Made by a program: the position numbers and the translations under genes
NCBI RefSeq assembly: GCF_017591435.1
Contig: NC_059294.1
Location: 16,419,559 to 16,483,558 of the forward strand
Direction of reading: 5' to 3'
Length of the DNA: 64,000 bases
Source of the DNA: Portunus trituberculatus
Lineage: Eukaryota; Arthropoda; Malacostraca; Decapoda; Portunidae
Notes under the pieces: model-generated
The model's input: only the letters and a program-made list of their open reading frames with translations
What the model was told of the DNA's origin: nothing
The model's database searches: none
Shown: in pieces, positions 55,765 to 64,000 of the stretch
How positions within the stretch are numbered: position 1 is the first letter of the stretch
Layout of the letters: the number at the start of each line of letters is the position of its first letter

Positions 55765-56859
55765 TTTCCTATTTGTTGTCCTTAAGGGAACGTAGGATGT
55801 TGCACCAGTTGCTCTAAGTCATGGAGAATAGCAAAGTTGAAGGCTAGTTCACCAGGATGGTCAGTGAAGGGAGAGGAAAGCCAAGGCTGGTGGTGAACAT
55901 TGAAATCTCCAAGGATGGAGATCTCTGCAAAAGGGTTGAGGGACAGAATGTGCTCCACTTCGGAAGTTAAGTAGTCAAAGAATTTACTATAGTCAGAGGA
56001 GTTAGGGGAAAGATAGATTGTACAGATAAATTTAGTTAGAGAGTGACTAATGAGTCTTAGCCAGATGGTGGAACACTCGGAAGAATCAAGAGCGTGGGCA
56101 GGAGAACAAGTTAAGTCGTTGCGTACATAGACGCAACGTCCAGCTTTGGAGCAAAAATGAGAATAGAGAAAGTAGGAGAGAACAAAGAAGGAGCTATTGT
56201 CAGTTGCCTCAGACAGCTGTTTTTCAGTGAGGAAAAGATGAGGTTTAGTAGAGGAAAGGTGGTGTTTCACAGATTGAAAATTAGATCAAAGACTGCGAAT
56301 GTTGCAGAAGTTAATGAAAAAAAGTTGAGGGAGGTGTTAAGATATTTTAGGTCGTCAACGAGAGAGCAGTCTGACCTGGGGACATTTCTGGTCCCCTCCC
56401 CAGAAGGGGACTCTGAGGCTGGATTTGGAGTCACCATTTTTTATTTTTAATTCCAAGTGAAGGGTGTGTGTGTGGTAAGTGCCTGCAGTTTTATGAGAGG
56501 TAGGAGAGTGGTTTTTAGAAGACAGGCTGTGACTGCTCCCTTAAATTGTGAGACACAAAGGGAAACATTCAGCAAGATCATAACTAGCTTTAATGGAAGG
56601 TTCACAGCACCCCCTGAACTAGTGCTATTAGACCTCGCTAGGAGTAAGTTATCGTTTCAGTAGGTGTCTGCTACCTACTGTATATGATAGTATGTCTCTT
56701 AAGAATTAATAAACAAAAATGTGGTAAAGCTCATCACTTAAGATGCAGGACAGAAGGCATCCTCAAATTAAGATAGGCTTTTTTCTGTTGCCAGCCCACT
56801 ACACTCAATTAGGCAAGGAGGAAGAAAGATTCAAGGTCAAGGATGCATCTCCCTGACAA

Positions 56860-57545
56860 TCAGGGATTCTGGCTGCAATAATTGCTCTATGTCAATGTAG
56901 ATAGCAAAGTTAAGGTATATTTATCAGTTTGGTCAGTAAAAAGGAAATGAAAGCTGATACCAGCAATGAACATTAAATGTGTTCTACTTTATAAATCAAA
57001 TAGTTACACTTTTTCACAATTAGAGAAATTATATAAGAAATATGGAGCACAGATTTAGCTCTAGCAACTACGAGAACTGTCCAAGCTGTGCAGTTCATCC
57101 CTGTGAAGTGATGACAGGAGTAAATTTTTCCTTCTGTTGGAGGCAAAGGGGCTAAAATTAGACTATTGTGAATGAATATGAATGTAAAAGTTGAATGTCT
57201 TGCCTTGGTTATGCATTTTTTTGAGGGAGACAGCCTTGGCATATTTAAGTATATGTGGCTCTGAAAGCTAAACCAAATGGTAGAAAATCTAAGACTCAAA
57301 AGTGTGGACAAAAGAGTACATTAAGTTAATGCACAATTGTATACAACATTCATCTTTGGACTGAAAAAGTGGATAGAGAAAGTATGAAAAAAATAAAAGG
57401 TATTGCTCTTGGTAGCTTCAGACACTTGTATTCATGTGAGGAAAAGATGAGGTTTAGTAGAGAAGAGGTGATCTTCCAAAGATTGAAAATCAAATCTAAA
57501 ACCACAAGTACTGAACAAGTTAAGGAAAATTGACACAAGAGCATT
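56860..57545 (-). pseudogene. Jockey-like LINE endonuclease relic (third copy)
   Basis: Heavily decayed. 57544-57350 reads VVLDLIFNLWKITSSLLNLI, the same opening as the endonuclease at 56270. 56960-56860 aligns with 55870-55810. An old insertion in the BCAS3 intron, about 20 bp from the splice donor of the 57564 exon. Confidence 0.55.
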
Positions 57546-57563
57546 ATTTTGTCATTGAGTTAC

Positions 57564-57779
57564 CTGTTCTCCTGTCTTAAGTGAGATGAAAGAAACTGAA
57601 CAGAAGTGAGGGCCTGGACCAGCAGTATCACAGAGGGCAATTATGGGCCGCTTAAGGGAGTAATGGTCCACACTGCTGGCTGAGGTAATTGGCGTTGGCA
57701 ATACCTTCAGGACGCGCACTGCTCCCTGCCGCCATGACAAGACTTCCACAGCCTCACCATTGACAGGTATCACCCAAGC
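57564..57779 (-). CDS. BCAS3: BCAS3 (rudhira) internal exon
   Basis: Minus strand: acceptor TATCTATAG, donor CAG|GTAACT at 57563. 216 bp, phase 0 at both ends. It encodes AWVIPVNGEAVEVLSWRQGA then VRVLKVLPTPI, LKRPIIALCDTAGPGPHFCS and VSFISLKTGEQ. Human BCAS3 has the same run (VWSIPISGEAQELFS, ILPAP, KRPLLGVC, YSLRTGEM), directly followed by the segment found in the exon at 41763. The pair therefore fixes gene, strand and order. These residues lie in the first beta-propeller blades. The earlier exons and the promoter would lie beyond 64000, or were not found in 57780-64000. Confidence 0.9.
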
Positions 57780-57962
57780 CTATAGATACATAAATATTGT
57801 CAGTACATACTTTCATAAGCAACACTCATGTGATACAACTATGCCATCATATAAATTCATAAGCAACACTCATTTTCCTACATGATATGACAATGTGTGT
57901 ATGATGGCTGAAACTGAGTGAAAATTAAATAAGGACAAGAAAAAGGAACAACTGCCATTTAA

Positions 57963-58401
57963 CCCCTTCACTACAATGACACCTATGTAGGCATCATTAC
58001 ACAGCAGTAGCACATATGACACTTATGTTGGCAACATGACAAGCTGGTAGCATATACAATGACACCAGGCATATTTACATTTTAATTTGGTTGCTCCTGA
58101 GTGACCCTATATTTTGTCTTGGATCCAGCTATACACTCCATATATTGTCCTTGAGATTCTATTGCTCCTCCCACCACCCCTGACCCAACCAATAATATGA
58201 ATGAGCTACATTCTGCACCACCCTCTACCTAGATTGAGAAAGTCTCACTGGCATAGTTTGTCACATTTTATTCCTTTTGATCCCTCCCTTGTCCTCATCT
58301 CTCTGCCATCTCCCTATTCCATACCCCTACACCAGGGAGGAGAGAGAGAGAATGTAGAGATTACAGTTTTCTCCTCATTCTTTCCTTTCCCTGTTACCAT
58401 C

Positions 58402-58403
<2 letters not shown>
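57963..58403. mobile_element. piggyBac-like MITE, copy 1 (right end lost)
   Basis: Preceded by TTAA (57959-57962), begins CCCCTTCACTACAATGACAC, and aligns to copy 2 (58548-59038) through CTCCTCCCACCA.CC and up to a (CT)n array. There it gives way to a LINE 3' tail, so its right end is missing. Non-coding. Confidence 0.7.

Positions 58404-58461
<58 letters not shown>
58404..58461 (+). repeat. (CT)n ending in TG units
   Basis: CT array belonging to the MITE family. It ends CTGTG and meets the 3' tail of LINE copy 6, the one case where the LINE neighbours mostly CT rather than TG. Confidence 0.95.
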
Positions 58462-58465
<4 letters not shown>

Positions 58466-58547
58466 TTACCTAGTTGTACTGTACAGGGTTTGAGCAGGAA
58501 TCATAGTGTCCTGTCTCCATATCTCTGCTTATCAAATTTTTCTTTAA

Positions 58548-58811
58548 CCCCTTCAATACGGTGACGCCTATGTGGGCGTCATGAAGCCCCAGTAGCAAAT
58601 ACAGTGACGCCACGTGAGACGTCATATTTCTTTTCTGAGCTTTCTTCAGTTCAATTGTCCCGTATAGTGTGTTGGATACCAACTACACACGCCGTATGCT
58701 GTCCTTGAAATCCTAGTGCTCCTCCCACCATCCTTGTCTCCACCAATCACTAAAGATAAGCTACATGCGTCCCGCCTTGTGTCTAAAATTACCCAATGGC
58801 ATAGACTGTTC

Positions 58812-58868
<57 letters not shown>

Positions 58869-59038
58869 TCTCTCATCTCCTCCTCCTCCCCATCTCCCTT
58901 TCCTCCCTCCCCATCTCCCTTCTCTCCCTCCCCCTCTCCCTCTCGAAAGATAAGTTACATGCCTTGTAACATTGTAACCTTGTAACTACCACCCGTATAT
59001 CATACAGGCGGGCTTTTTTAACATCCGGCGCGAAGGGG
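58548..59038. mobile_element. piggyBac-like MITE, copy 2
   Basis: CCCCTTCAATACGGTGACGC at 58548 and CCGGCGCGAAGGGG ending 59038, flanked by TTAA on both sides (58544-58547, 59039-59042). TTAA duplication is diagnostic of piggyBac. The uninterrupted target is visible in LINE copy 5 at about 22130 (TTTTTCTTTA.AGTTATG). 491 bp with a (CT)n at 58816-58875. Confidence 0.82.
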
Positions 59039-59040
59039 TT

Positions 59041-59699
59041 AAAGCTATGTACATTATGTGCTGCAACAACTTCATAATTTAGTGCACTCGACTTTTTCAC
59101 CATTCTATATAGAAAACTATTCCAATATTCCAAACAATTTCCAATATACTTCACACACTGCCTCTTCCTAATCTTCTTTACAACTCCAGCTTCTGTCACC
59201 AGCACCCGGTTTTGCTTGTCAATCTTTTCAATGCCATTAGTTATTTTATACAATGTTATTACATCTCCTCTTTCTCTTCTATCTCGTAAGGTTGACAGTG
59301 CCATTTCCTTCAGCCTTTCTTCATAAGCTAGATCCTTTAGTTCTGGCACCATCTTTGTAGCTGTCTTCTGAATCCATTCTAATCTTCTTATATCCTTTTT
59401 CAAACTTGGTAACCACAACACTGCTGCATATTCCAACTTTGGATGTATCATAATCGTCATAATTTTTCATCATATCCTTATCCATCTACTGAAATGCCAC
59501 CCTAATATTAGTCAAAATTTTATACATTGTTCCAAATATTTTACTCTTATGCTTTTTGGGGCTCAGAGTTTTTTGTACAACCATTCCCAGATCTTTTTCC
59601 TCTTTAATCTTCATTATTTGTTCCTCTACCATCAAATAGTTCCATACTGGTCTTCTCTTACTCGTTGTGTCTTTTCCTTTCTTCCTCATTTCTATTTTT

Positions 59700-59700
<1 letters not shown>
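59041..59700 (-). pseudogene. LINE RT C-terminal part (first of two tandem copies)
   Basis: Frames 59689-59486 (EEKDLGMVVQKTLSPKKHKS, thumb) and 59460-58873 (HPKLEYAAVLWLPSLKKDIR, MVPELKDLAYEERLKEMALS, then YWNSFLYRMVKKSSAL). The C terminus is close to that of the other family members. The second copy is at 59896-60550. No polymerase active site is present. Confidence 0.75.

Positions 59701-59702
<2 letters not shown>

Positions 59703-59757
<55 letters not shown>
59703..59757 (+). repeat. (TA)27 microsatellite inside the LINE
   Basis: TA array at the conserved position of the LINE 5' region; partner array at 60557. Confidence 0.95.
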
Positions 59758-59759
<2 letters not shown>

Positions 59760-60553
59760 TTGCAACCTTCTGTTTCTCTGAGTTTTGTCATTCTATATAT
59801 TATTTCTTCAGTAGCTGCTTGTGATTTTAGTAGTATCTTAACCCGTACAGCGTCAGCAGATCTGAGACTTTTTTAACATCCGGCACGAAGGGGTTAAAGC
59901 TATGTACATTATGTGCTGCAACAACTTCATTATTTAGTGCACTCGACTTTTTCACCATTCTATGTAGAAAACTATTCCAATATTCCAAACAATTTCCAAT
60001 ATCCTTCACACACTGCCTCTTCCTAATCTTCTTTACAACTCCAGCTTCTGTCACCAGCACCCAGTTTTGCTTGTCAATCTTTTCAATGCCATTAGTTATT
60101 TTATACAATGTTATTACATCTCCTCTTTCTCTTCTATCTCATAAGGTTGACAGTGCCATTTCCTTCAGCCTTTCTTCATAAGCTAGATCCTTTAGTTCTG
60201 GCACCATCTTTGTAGCTGTCTTCTGAATCCATTCTAATCTTCTTATATCCTTTTTCAAACTTGGTAACCACAACACTGCTGCATATTCCAACTTTGGATG
60301 TATCATAATCGTCATAATTTTTCATCATATCCTTATCCATCTACTGAAATGCCACCCTAATATTAGTCAAAATTTTATACGTTGTTCCAAATATTTTACT
60401 CTTATGCTTTTTGGGGCTCAGAGTTTTTTGTACAACCATTCCCAGATCTTTTTCCTCTTTAATCTTCATTATTTGTTCCTCTACCATCAAATAGTTCCAT
60501 ACTGGTCTTCTCTTACTCGTTGTGTCTCTTCTTTCTTCCTCATTTCTATTTTT

Positions 60554-60556
<3 letters not shown>

Positions 60557-60625
<69 letters not shown>
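60557..60625 (+). repeat. (TA)34 microsatellite inside the LINE
   Basis: Second copy of the array, longer by about 14 bp than its tandem partner. Confidence 0.95.
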
Positions 60626-60627
<2 letters not shown>

Positions 60628-60709
60628 TTGCAACCTTCTGTTTCTCTGAGTTTTGTCATTCTATATATTATTTCTTCAGTAGCTGCTTGTGATTTTAGTA
60701 GTATCTTAA

Positions 60710-61527
60710 CCCGTACAGCGTCAGCAGATCTGAGACTTTGTGATTTCGCCAGTGCTGGCCACATCTTGGATTTTTTTTTTTTTTTGCTAAACCAGTCTTA
60801 AATGATGTGAAACAAATGAAAATGACAGTCATTCATCCCAGAACTGACTGGAAGTGGTATTAATTGGTGCGAGATGTTTTGCGCTAAGGTTAGCGACTTA
60901 GCAAAGCCTTATGTGACTAGTTTATTCGCTTCCTCGTTTGTCACCAGTATATCCCCAAGTTGGACACATGCATAATATCGTTCCTGAGTTGAAAGAAAAA
61001 CAATATGTCATGTTTTGCTGTTTGGGAGTGTTTGTGGCTAAAAACAGACACGAGATATTGCGAGGGAGTGTTGCCTTCATGTGCAAATATTTTCCGAGTA
61101 ATATGTACTTGTTTTTCCTTATAACAAAGCGATTGGAAAATTCTTATTTATGTCATACAAAGTTTTCACTACCACAATATAACAGTTACCAAAAACATCT
61201 GAAATGGTGAGGGTAAGTAATGGAAATTACGCTGCGTTCATATTAGCGGAGTTGAGGCGTCAGTTTACCGCTACACCGAGCTGAAGGCAGCAGAAACTGC
61301 TAAAGTTCAGATATGTAATAAATAAATACAGTAAGCATTCATGTTAGCAGGGACAAGGAGGCAGCATGAGCAATGTCTACAGTGCATGATGGCAGTATAA
61401 TGGTAGGTTTTGAGGACGCAATACCTCCAAAAACACGAAGAAGCTCGCCGACGTATCTCATACGTCTCTGACGCCCGGTTCGCTCAGAGTAGCCGACGTA
61501 TCTCGTACGTCTCTGACGCTATACAGG
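60710..61527. mobile_element. piggyBac-like non-autonomous element
   Basis: CCCGTACAGCGTCAG at 60710 and the inverse of CCTGTATAGCGTCAG ending 61527, with TTAA on both sides (60706-60709, 61528-61531). LINE copy 3 shows the empty site at about 18208-18214 (AGTATCTTAATTTCTCC). 818 bp. The right subterminal region holds two near-identical copies of GCCGACGTATCTCATACGTC (from about 61447 and 61493). No transposase is visible. Confidence 0.82.
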
Positions 61528-61647
61528 TTAATTGGTCTCACTGTTCCTTCTTGATATGGTCCCATTCTGTGTATTTTTTCTACTTCCTCTTCTAAGTTCT
61601 GTCTATCCTCGTCATTTAGATTCTTTAGATTTCATTTCCTCTTTTTT

Positions 61648-61856
61648 TTTTATACCATGTGGGCTTTTCACGGAATTTCTGGGCTAAAGGGGGTACTTTT
61701 TGGGGTACCTCCTACCTGAAAGCCCACCCGCTAGGAAACCATTGCCCCAAGTGAGGAGGCCCAACTTACACTCGGACTGCGGACAGGATTCGAACCCGTG
61801 CGCTTGGAAACCCCTCGGACCCCAAAGTACACATGGTTCCACTATACCACGGCGGC
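61648..61856 (-). mobile_element. tRNA-derived SINE (family S2), copy 1
   Basis: Minus strand. Head GCCGCCGTGGTATAGTGGAA (A box), a variable-arm-like stretch, and CGGGTTCGAATCCTGTCC (B box, about 61784-61800). The body has GCAATGGTTTCCTAGCGGGT and ends GTGGGCTTTT... to (A)10 at 61648. About 210 bp. It interrupts LINE copy 6 where copy 3 (about 18335) is continuous. tRNA isotype not assigned. Confidence 0.8.
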
Positions 61857-61859
61857 TTT

Positions 61860-62490
61860 TTCCCTTCTTGGTCTATATTTTACATTTTTTTCTTTCAGGC
61901 CAAAAATAATTACACTTTTTTTTCTGCAATTTCCCTTACTAGATTTTCTTTTTTCTTAAGGACTCCTAGAATTTTGTTTGCCATATTCTCATTTCTTTCT
62001 TTTAACTGTTCTTGAAACACTTCCTGAAAATTTTCCTTGTCTTTCTTATCTTGAACTCTCCATGCTTGTACTTCTTTTTTAATCACGTCCTGTGCTCTTT
62101 CCTCTTCTTTGTTTACTAGATCTTTCAGTTCCTCTTTTTCTTTCTCGGCTTTACTGAGTCCTTCTTCATCTGTTTCTTGTACTTAGCTACTTCCTTTTTC
62201 AGTTCCTCATTTTCTGCTCTTAGCCTAGCTTCCTTTTCTTCCACTCTATTTATCCTATCTTTCAATTTCTGGAACACTTTTTCCTGTTCTTTGTTCTCTT
62301 TAATTCCCAAACTCTCCTTTATTCATTTAAGTAATTTACGTTCAATAGTCAACACTCTCTTAAATAGGAAAGTATTTGCCGTATCAAAACCTTTGAATGC
62401 CCTTTCACCCTAATCAACATATTCATCCTCCCTTTCATTCTTTCCCTGGTCTCATATCTGCATTTAGATGTAATCTCTTCCTTACTCATG
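61860..62490 (-). pseudogene. LINE 5' ORF (ORF1-like), coiled coil
   Basis: Starts with an ATG at about 62490 (MSKEEITSKCRYETRERMKG) and becomes strongly charged and heptad-like, best seen in 62310-62125 (VFQKLKDRINRVEEKEARLR, AENEELKKEVAKYKKQMKK). It is frame-broken in several places. The same region in LINE copy 3 is 18300-18402. Role presumed RNA binding/oligomerisation. Confidence 0.5.
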
Positions 62491-62620
62491 ATTCTCTAAC
62501 ACTGTATACATGAAAACAAGTCTACACTACTCGCCCAGGCCTCTGCAAACACAAACAACAGATAATGGGAATCAGCTGATGCTCGGAGCGACGATACTGC
62601 GTCCTTCCTCAACCGTGTCT

Positions 62621-62638
62621 TGAATGTGTGTGTGTGTG
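62621..62638 (+). repeat. (TG)8 microsatellite
   Basis: Short TG array between the 5' end of LINE copy 6 and the 3' tail of LINE copy 7. Confidence 0.93.
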
Positions 62639-62651
62639 TATTTACCTAGTT

Positions 62652-62862
62652 TTTTTTTTTTCTTATACTATGTGGGCTTTTTCACGGGAATTTATGGGCT
62701 AAAGGGGATACTTATTAAGGGTACCTCCTATTTCAAAGCCCACCCGCTAGGAAACCATTGCCCCGAGTGAGGAAGCCCAACCTACACTCAGACCGTAGAC
62801 AGGATTCGAACCCGTGCGCTTGGAGACCCCTCGGACCCCACAGCACGCATGGATCCACTGTA
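62652..62862 (-). mobile_element. SINE family S2, copy 2
   Basis: Same family as 61648-61856. The B box region GGGTTCGAATCCTGTC is at about 62803-62818; the 5' head is slightly shorter (ends CCATGCGTGCTGTGG). Poly(A) (plus-strand T-run) at 62652. TAGTT occurs on both sides, a plausible short target duplication. It sits between the tail repeat and the body of LINE copy 7. Confidence 0.78.
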
Positions 62863-63045
62863 GTTTTACAGGGCCTGGGCTTTAAGCTCGTGTAGCCCCG
62901 TCTCCATATCTACAATTATCCAATTTTTCTTTAAAACTATGCACACTCATTGCTGACACCACTTCCTCACTCAAACTGTTCTAAGTTTCAACACATCTTT
63001 GCAGGAAACTATATTTCTTAACATCTCTCAGACATCTTCCCTTCC

Positions 63046-63249
63046 TCAGTTTCTTACTATGCGATCATATTCATATTCTTCTCTCTGGATTAGTTTCTCA
63101 TTATCCACTTGATCCATTCCGTTAATCAATTTATAAACTTGTATCAGATCCCTTATCTCTCCTCTCTGTTCCAGGGTTGGTAGATCCATAGTTTTTAGTC
63201 TCTCCTCATATGTCATCCCTTTAAATTCTGGAACCATTCTCGTAGCCAT
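63046..63249 (-). pseudogene. LINE RT C-terminal fragment (copy 7)
   Basis: Reads MVPEFKGMTYEERLKTMDLP then LEQRGEIRDLIQVYKLINGM, the post-RT block conserved in family A. No catalytic residues. Confidence 0.72.
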
Positions 63250-63359
63250 TTTTTGTAGTCTCTCCCATTTCCCTATGTGTTTCTTTTTATAGGGATCCTG
63301 TATATTTCAATCTGGAACTTATTTTAGTACTTATCAATTTCTTCATCATTTCTTTGTCA

Positions 63360-64000
63360 ACCAAGGTTCTTATAATGGAGATTCAATTGAACCCCTCCCT
63401 GGCCCTTCAAGAGCTGGGTTGACTAAAGCTTATCTTCCCACACAGGATTTGCACACTGGTGCCATTCCTAAGGTGGGTCTGCAGACCAACCAACCTCATA
63501 ACCAGACTGTTGAGGTTAGTTTGGCCTCATCTACCAAAACTACTCACCATACCTTCCCTTGCAGTGGTGTTTCTCAGGGGAACCATTCACTTTCCCAAGA
63601 GACGTCTGATGAGGTGAGCCATTTTATTCCCGTTCCTGGTAGCAGCAATCTGGTCCCAGGATCCTCAGCTTCCAGACTGGTTGAACATCCCCAGTCCACT
63701 TATGAGGCAGATGAGGAAGATGAGGAGGAGGTGTCTACTCCTCAGATGAGTGATCCTTCTTTTCTACAACTTATAGATAGAGTGAGGAGTTTTCACCAGC
63801 TTCCAACTCCTGAAGCTCCTTCCTCTTCGATTCTCACGGGGGTTGAGCGAGCTCAAGGATCAGTTGAGACTCGCCGTCCCTCCTTGGCTATCCCTCGATC
63901 TCTTTTGGCCCAGGCTATTTGAGAGGAAGCCCAAGCTAAGGCTCTGAAAGACCCTAGACCTAATATATCTCCTTTCCAGTTACCCAGAATTTGGAAGGGT
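63360..64000 (+). mobile_element. DIRS-like ORF1 start, runs off the window
   Basis: An open frame from 63419 (or earlier) to a stop at 63922 is rich in S, P and acidic residues (EADEEDEEEVSTPQMSDPSF, LQLIDRVRSFHQLPTPEAPS), and sense continues after the stop (EEAQAKALKDPRPNISPFQL). The FxQLxDxVRSFHxLP style resembles the start of Gag-like ORF1 in DIRS elements of crustaceans. It would precede the part seen at 37620-38361 in another copy. It may still be another retroelement type. Confidence 0.45.

Larger units (their letters stand above)
53706..55797 (-). mobile_element. CR1-like LINE with TTATGTTC-type tail
   Basis: Minus strand. The 3' end at 53706-53722 reads CTTTCTTATGTTCTTA, the short-repeat tail typical of CR1 elements. 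RT follows upstream. It is 5'-truncated at about 55797 and inserted cleanly in the Jockey-like endonuclease. It carries a SINE (55305-55642) in its own coding region. Confidence 0.82.
52621..56690 (-). mobile_element. Jockey-like LINE, minus strand, split by a CR1-like LINE
   Basis: From 56690 downward: 5' UTR, endonuclease (56270-55798), interruption by the CR1-like element (55797-53706), then the rest of endonuclease and the start of RT (53705-52621). The last residues before (QLVQHPT-type) and first after (IPDRLGDMPNILDLFLTSN) the interruption join in sense. It ends near 52620 against the inverted plus-strand copy. Both copies lie in the BCAS3 intron. Confidence 0.77.
59017..60727 (+). repeat. 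Tandem duplication, unit about 855 bp
   Basis: 59041-59870 is repeated at 59896-60740 with few changes (for example 59157 A versus 60012 C; longer (TA)n in the second). The joint at about 59870 fuses the start of a piggyBac-like element (CCCGTACAGCGTCAGCAGAT) to the end of MITE copy 2 (TTTTTTAACATCCGGC). The breakpoints therefore lie in two different TTAA elements. Confidence 0.82.
58462..62620 (-). mobile_element. LINE family A copy 6, multiply interrupted
   Basis: The 3' tail at 58462 (TATTTACCTAGTTG), then MITE copy 2 (58548-59038), the C-terminal/thumb part of RT (59041-59700), an internal jump to the 5' region with its (TA)n (59703-59757), a tandem duplication of the last two parts, a piggyBac-like insertion (60710-61527), more 5' region, a SINE (61648-61856), and the ORF1 start (to 62490). 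It ends at (TG)8 near 62621. It has the same internal-deletion style as copy 3, with a different junction. Confidence 0.78.
62639..63355 (-). mobile_element. LINE family A copy 7, 3' fragment
   Basis: 3' tail TATTTACCTAGTT at 62639 beside (TG)8, immediately interrupted by SINE S2 copy 2, then 3' sequence close to copy 3 (GGGCCTGGGCTTTA.GCTC). It includes C-terminal coding TRMVPEFKGMTYEERLKTMD (63249 onward). Homology stops near 63355, where DIRS-like sequence starts. Confidence 0.75.

Noticed and set aside
61430..61525. Short spaced repeats (GCCGACGTATCTCATACGTC twice) as a CRISPR-like array
   Set aside because: Only two units, inside a TTAA-flanked transposon terminus in a eukaryotic genome.

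Overview
This is a stretch of eukaryotic, almost certainly arthropod, genomic DNA, most likely from a decapod crustacean (shrimp, crab, lobster or crayfish group). Three things point there. There are very many long, pure dinucleotide arrays of (TA)n, (TG)n and (GA)n. There is a mixed load of CR1/L2-like and Jockey-like LINEs, DIRS-like and Gypsy-like elements, Tigger/pogo, Harbinger, Merlin and piggyBac-like DNA transposons, and tRNA-derived SINEs. The few host coding pieces are single exons separated by large introns. No species is assigned. There is no sign of bacterial genes, operons or CRISPR.

Host genes. Two minus-strand exons belong to the BCAS3 (Drosophila rudhira) WD/beta-propeller gene: 57564-57779 and 41609-41763. 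The codon phase joins across an intron of about 15.8 kb, and consensus splice sites are visible. Two further minus-strand candidate exons (about 12669-12738 and 7171-7250) join in phase but could not be identified. Almost everything else is transposon or microsatellite.

Layout. 1-4 kb: a chain of a tRNA-Val-derived SINE and two LINEs, all on the minus strand and each separated by (TG)n. 4-13 kb: microsatellites, a Tigger copy with a nested RNase H fragment, short Tigger MITEs and largely unrecognised DNA. 13-16 kb: Harbinger-like and Merlin (ISXO2) remnants, a hairpin and a Gypsy-type LTR beside (TA)n. 16-24 kb: SINEs and a chain of LINEs, again 3' end against (TG)n, the last interrupted by a different LINE with a GATCAA-rich tail. 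24-28 kb: two related Gypsy-like elements in opposite orientation with LTR ends facing each other across one (TA)n array; the second has lost RT and the integrase core. 29.6-33.4 kb: a Tigger copy, then a Tigger-like MITE carrying a foldback element that carries a solo LTR. 34-41 kb: Tigger-type MITEs and a DIRS-like remnant. 41.6-57.8 kb: the BCAS3 intron, holding a 0.7-kb palindrome inside a Tigger element, an unclassified TIR transposon, six Tigger-D ends or copies including a 1.14-kb tandem duplication, a Harbinger element with perfect 27-bp TIRs inside a Jockey-like LINE, and a CR1-like LINE inside a second Jockey-like copy. 58-63.4 kb: one heavily interrupted LINE containing two piggyBac-like insertions, a tandem duplication and a SINE. 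63.4-64 kb: the start of another DIRS-like ORF.

How it fits together. None of the transposons looks intact, and every coding region has frameshifts, deletions or truncation. The main pattern is target choice. One LINE family and a SINE family sit with their 3' ends on (TG)n/(AC)n arrays, always in the same orientation relative to the repeat. TA-duplicating Tigger elements, Gypsy LTR ends and one unclassified TIR element sit in (TA)n arrays. Microsatellites therefore seem to have acted as landing sites in which elements accumulated in series.
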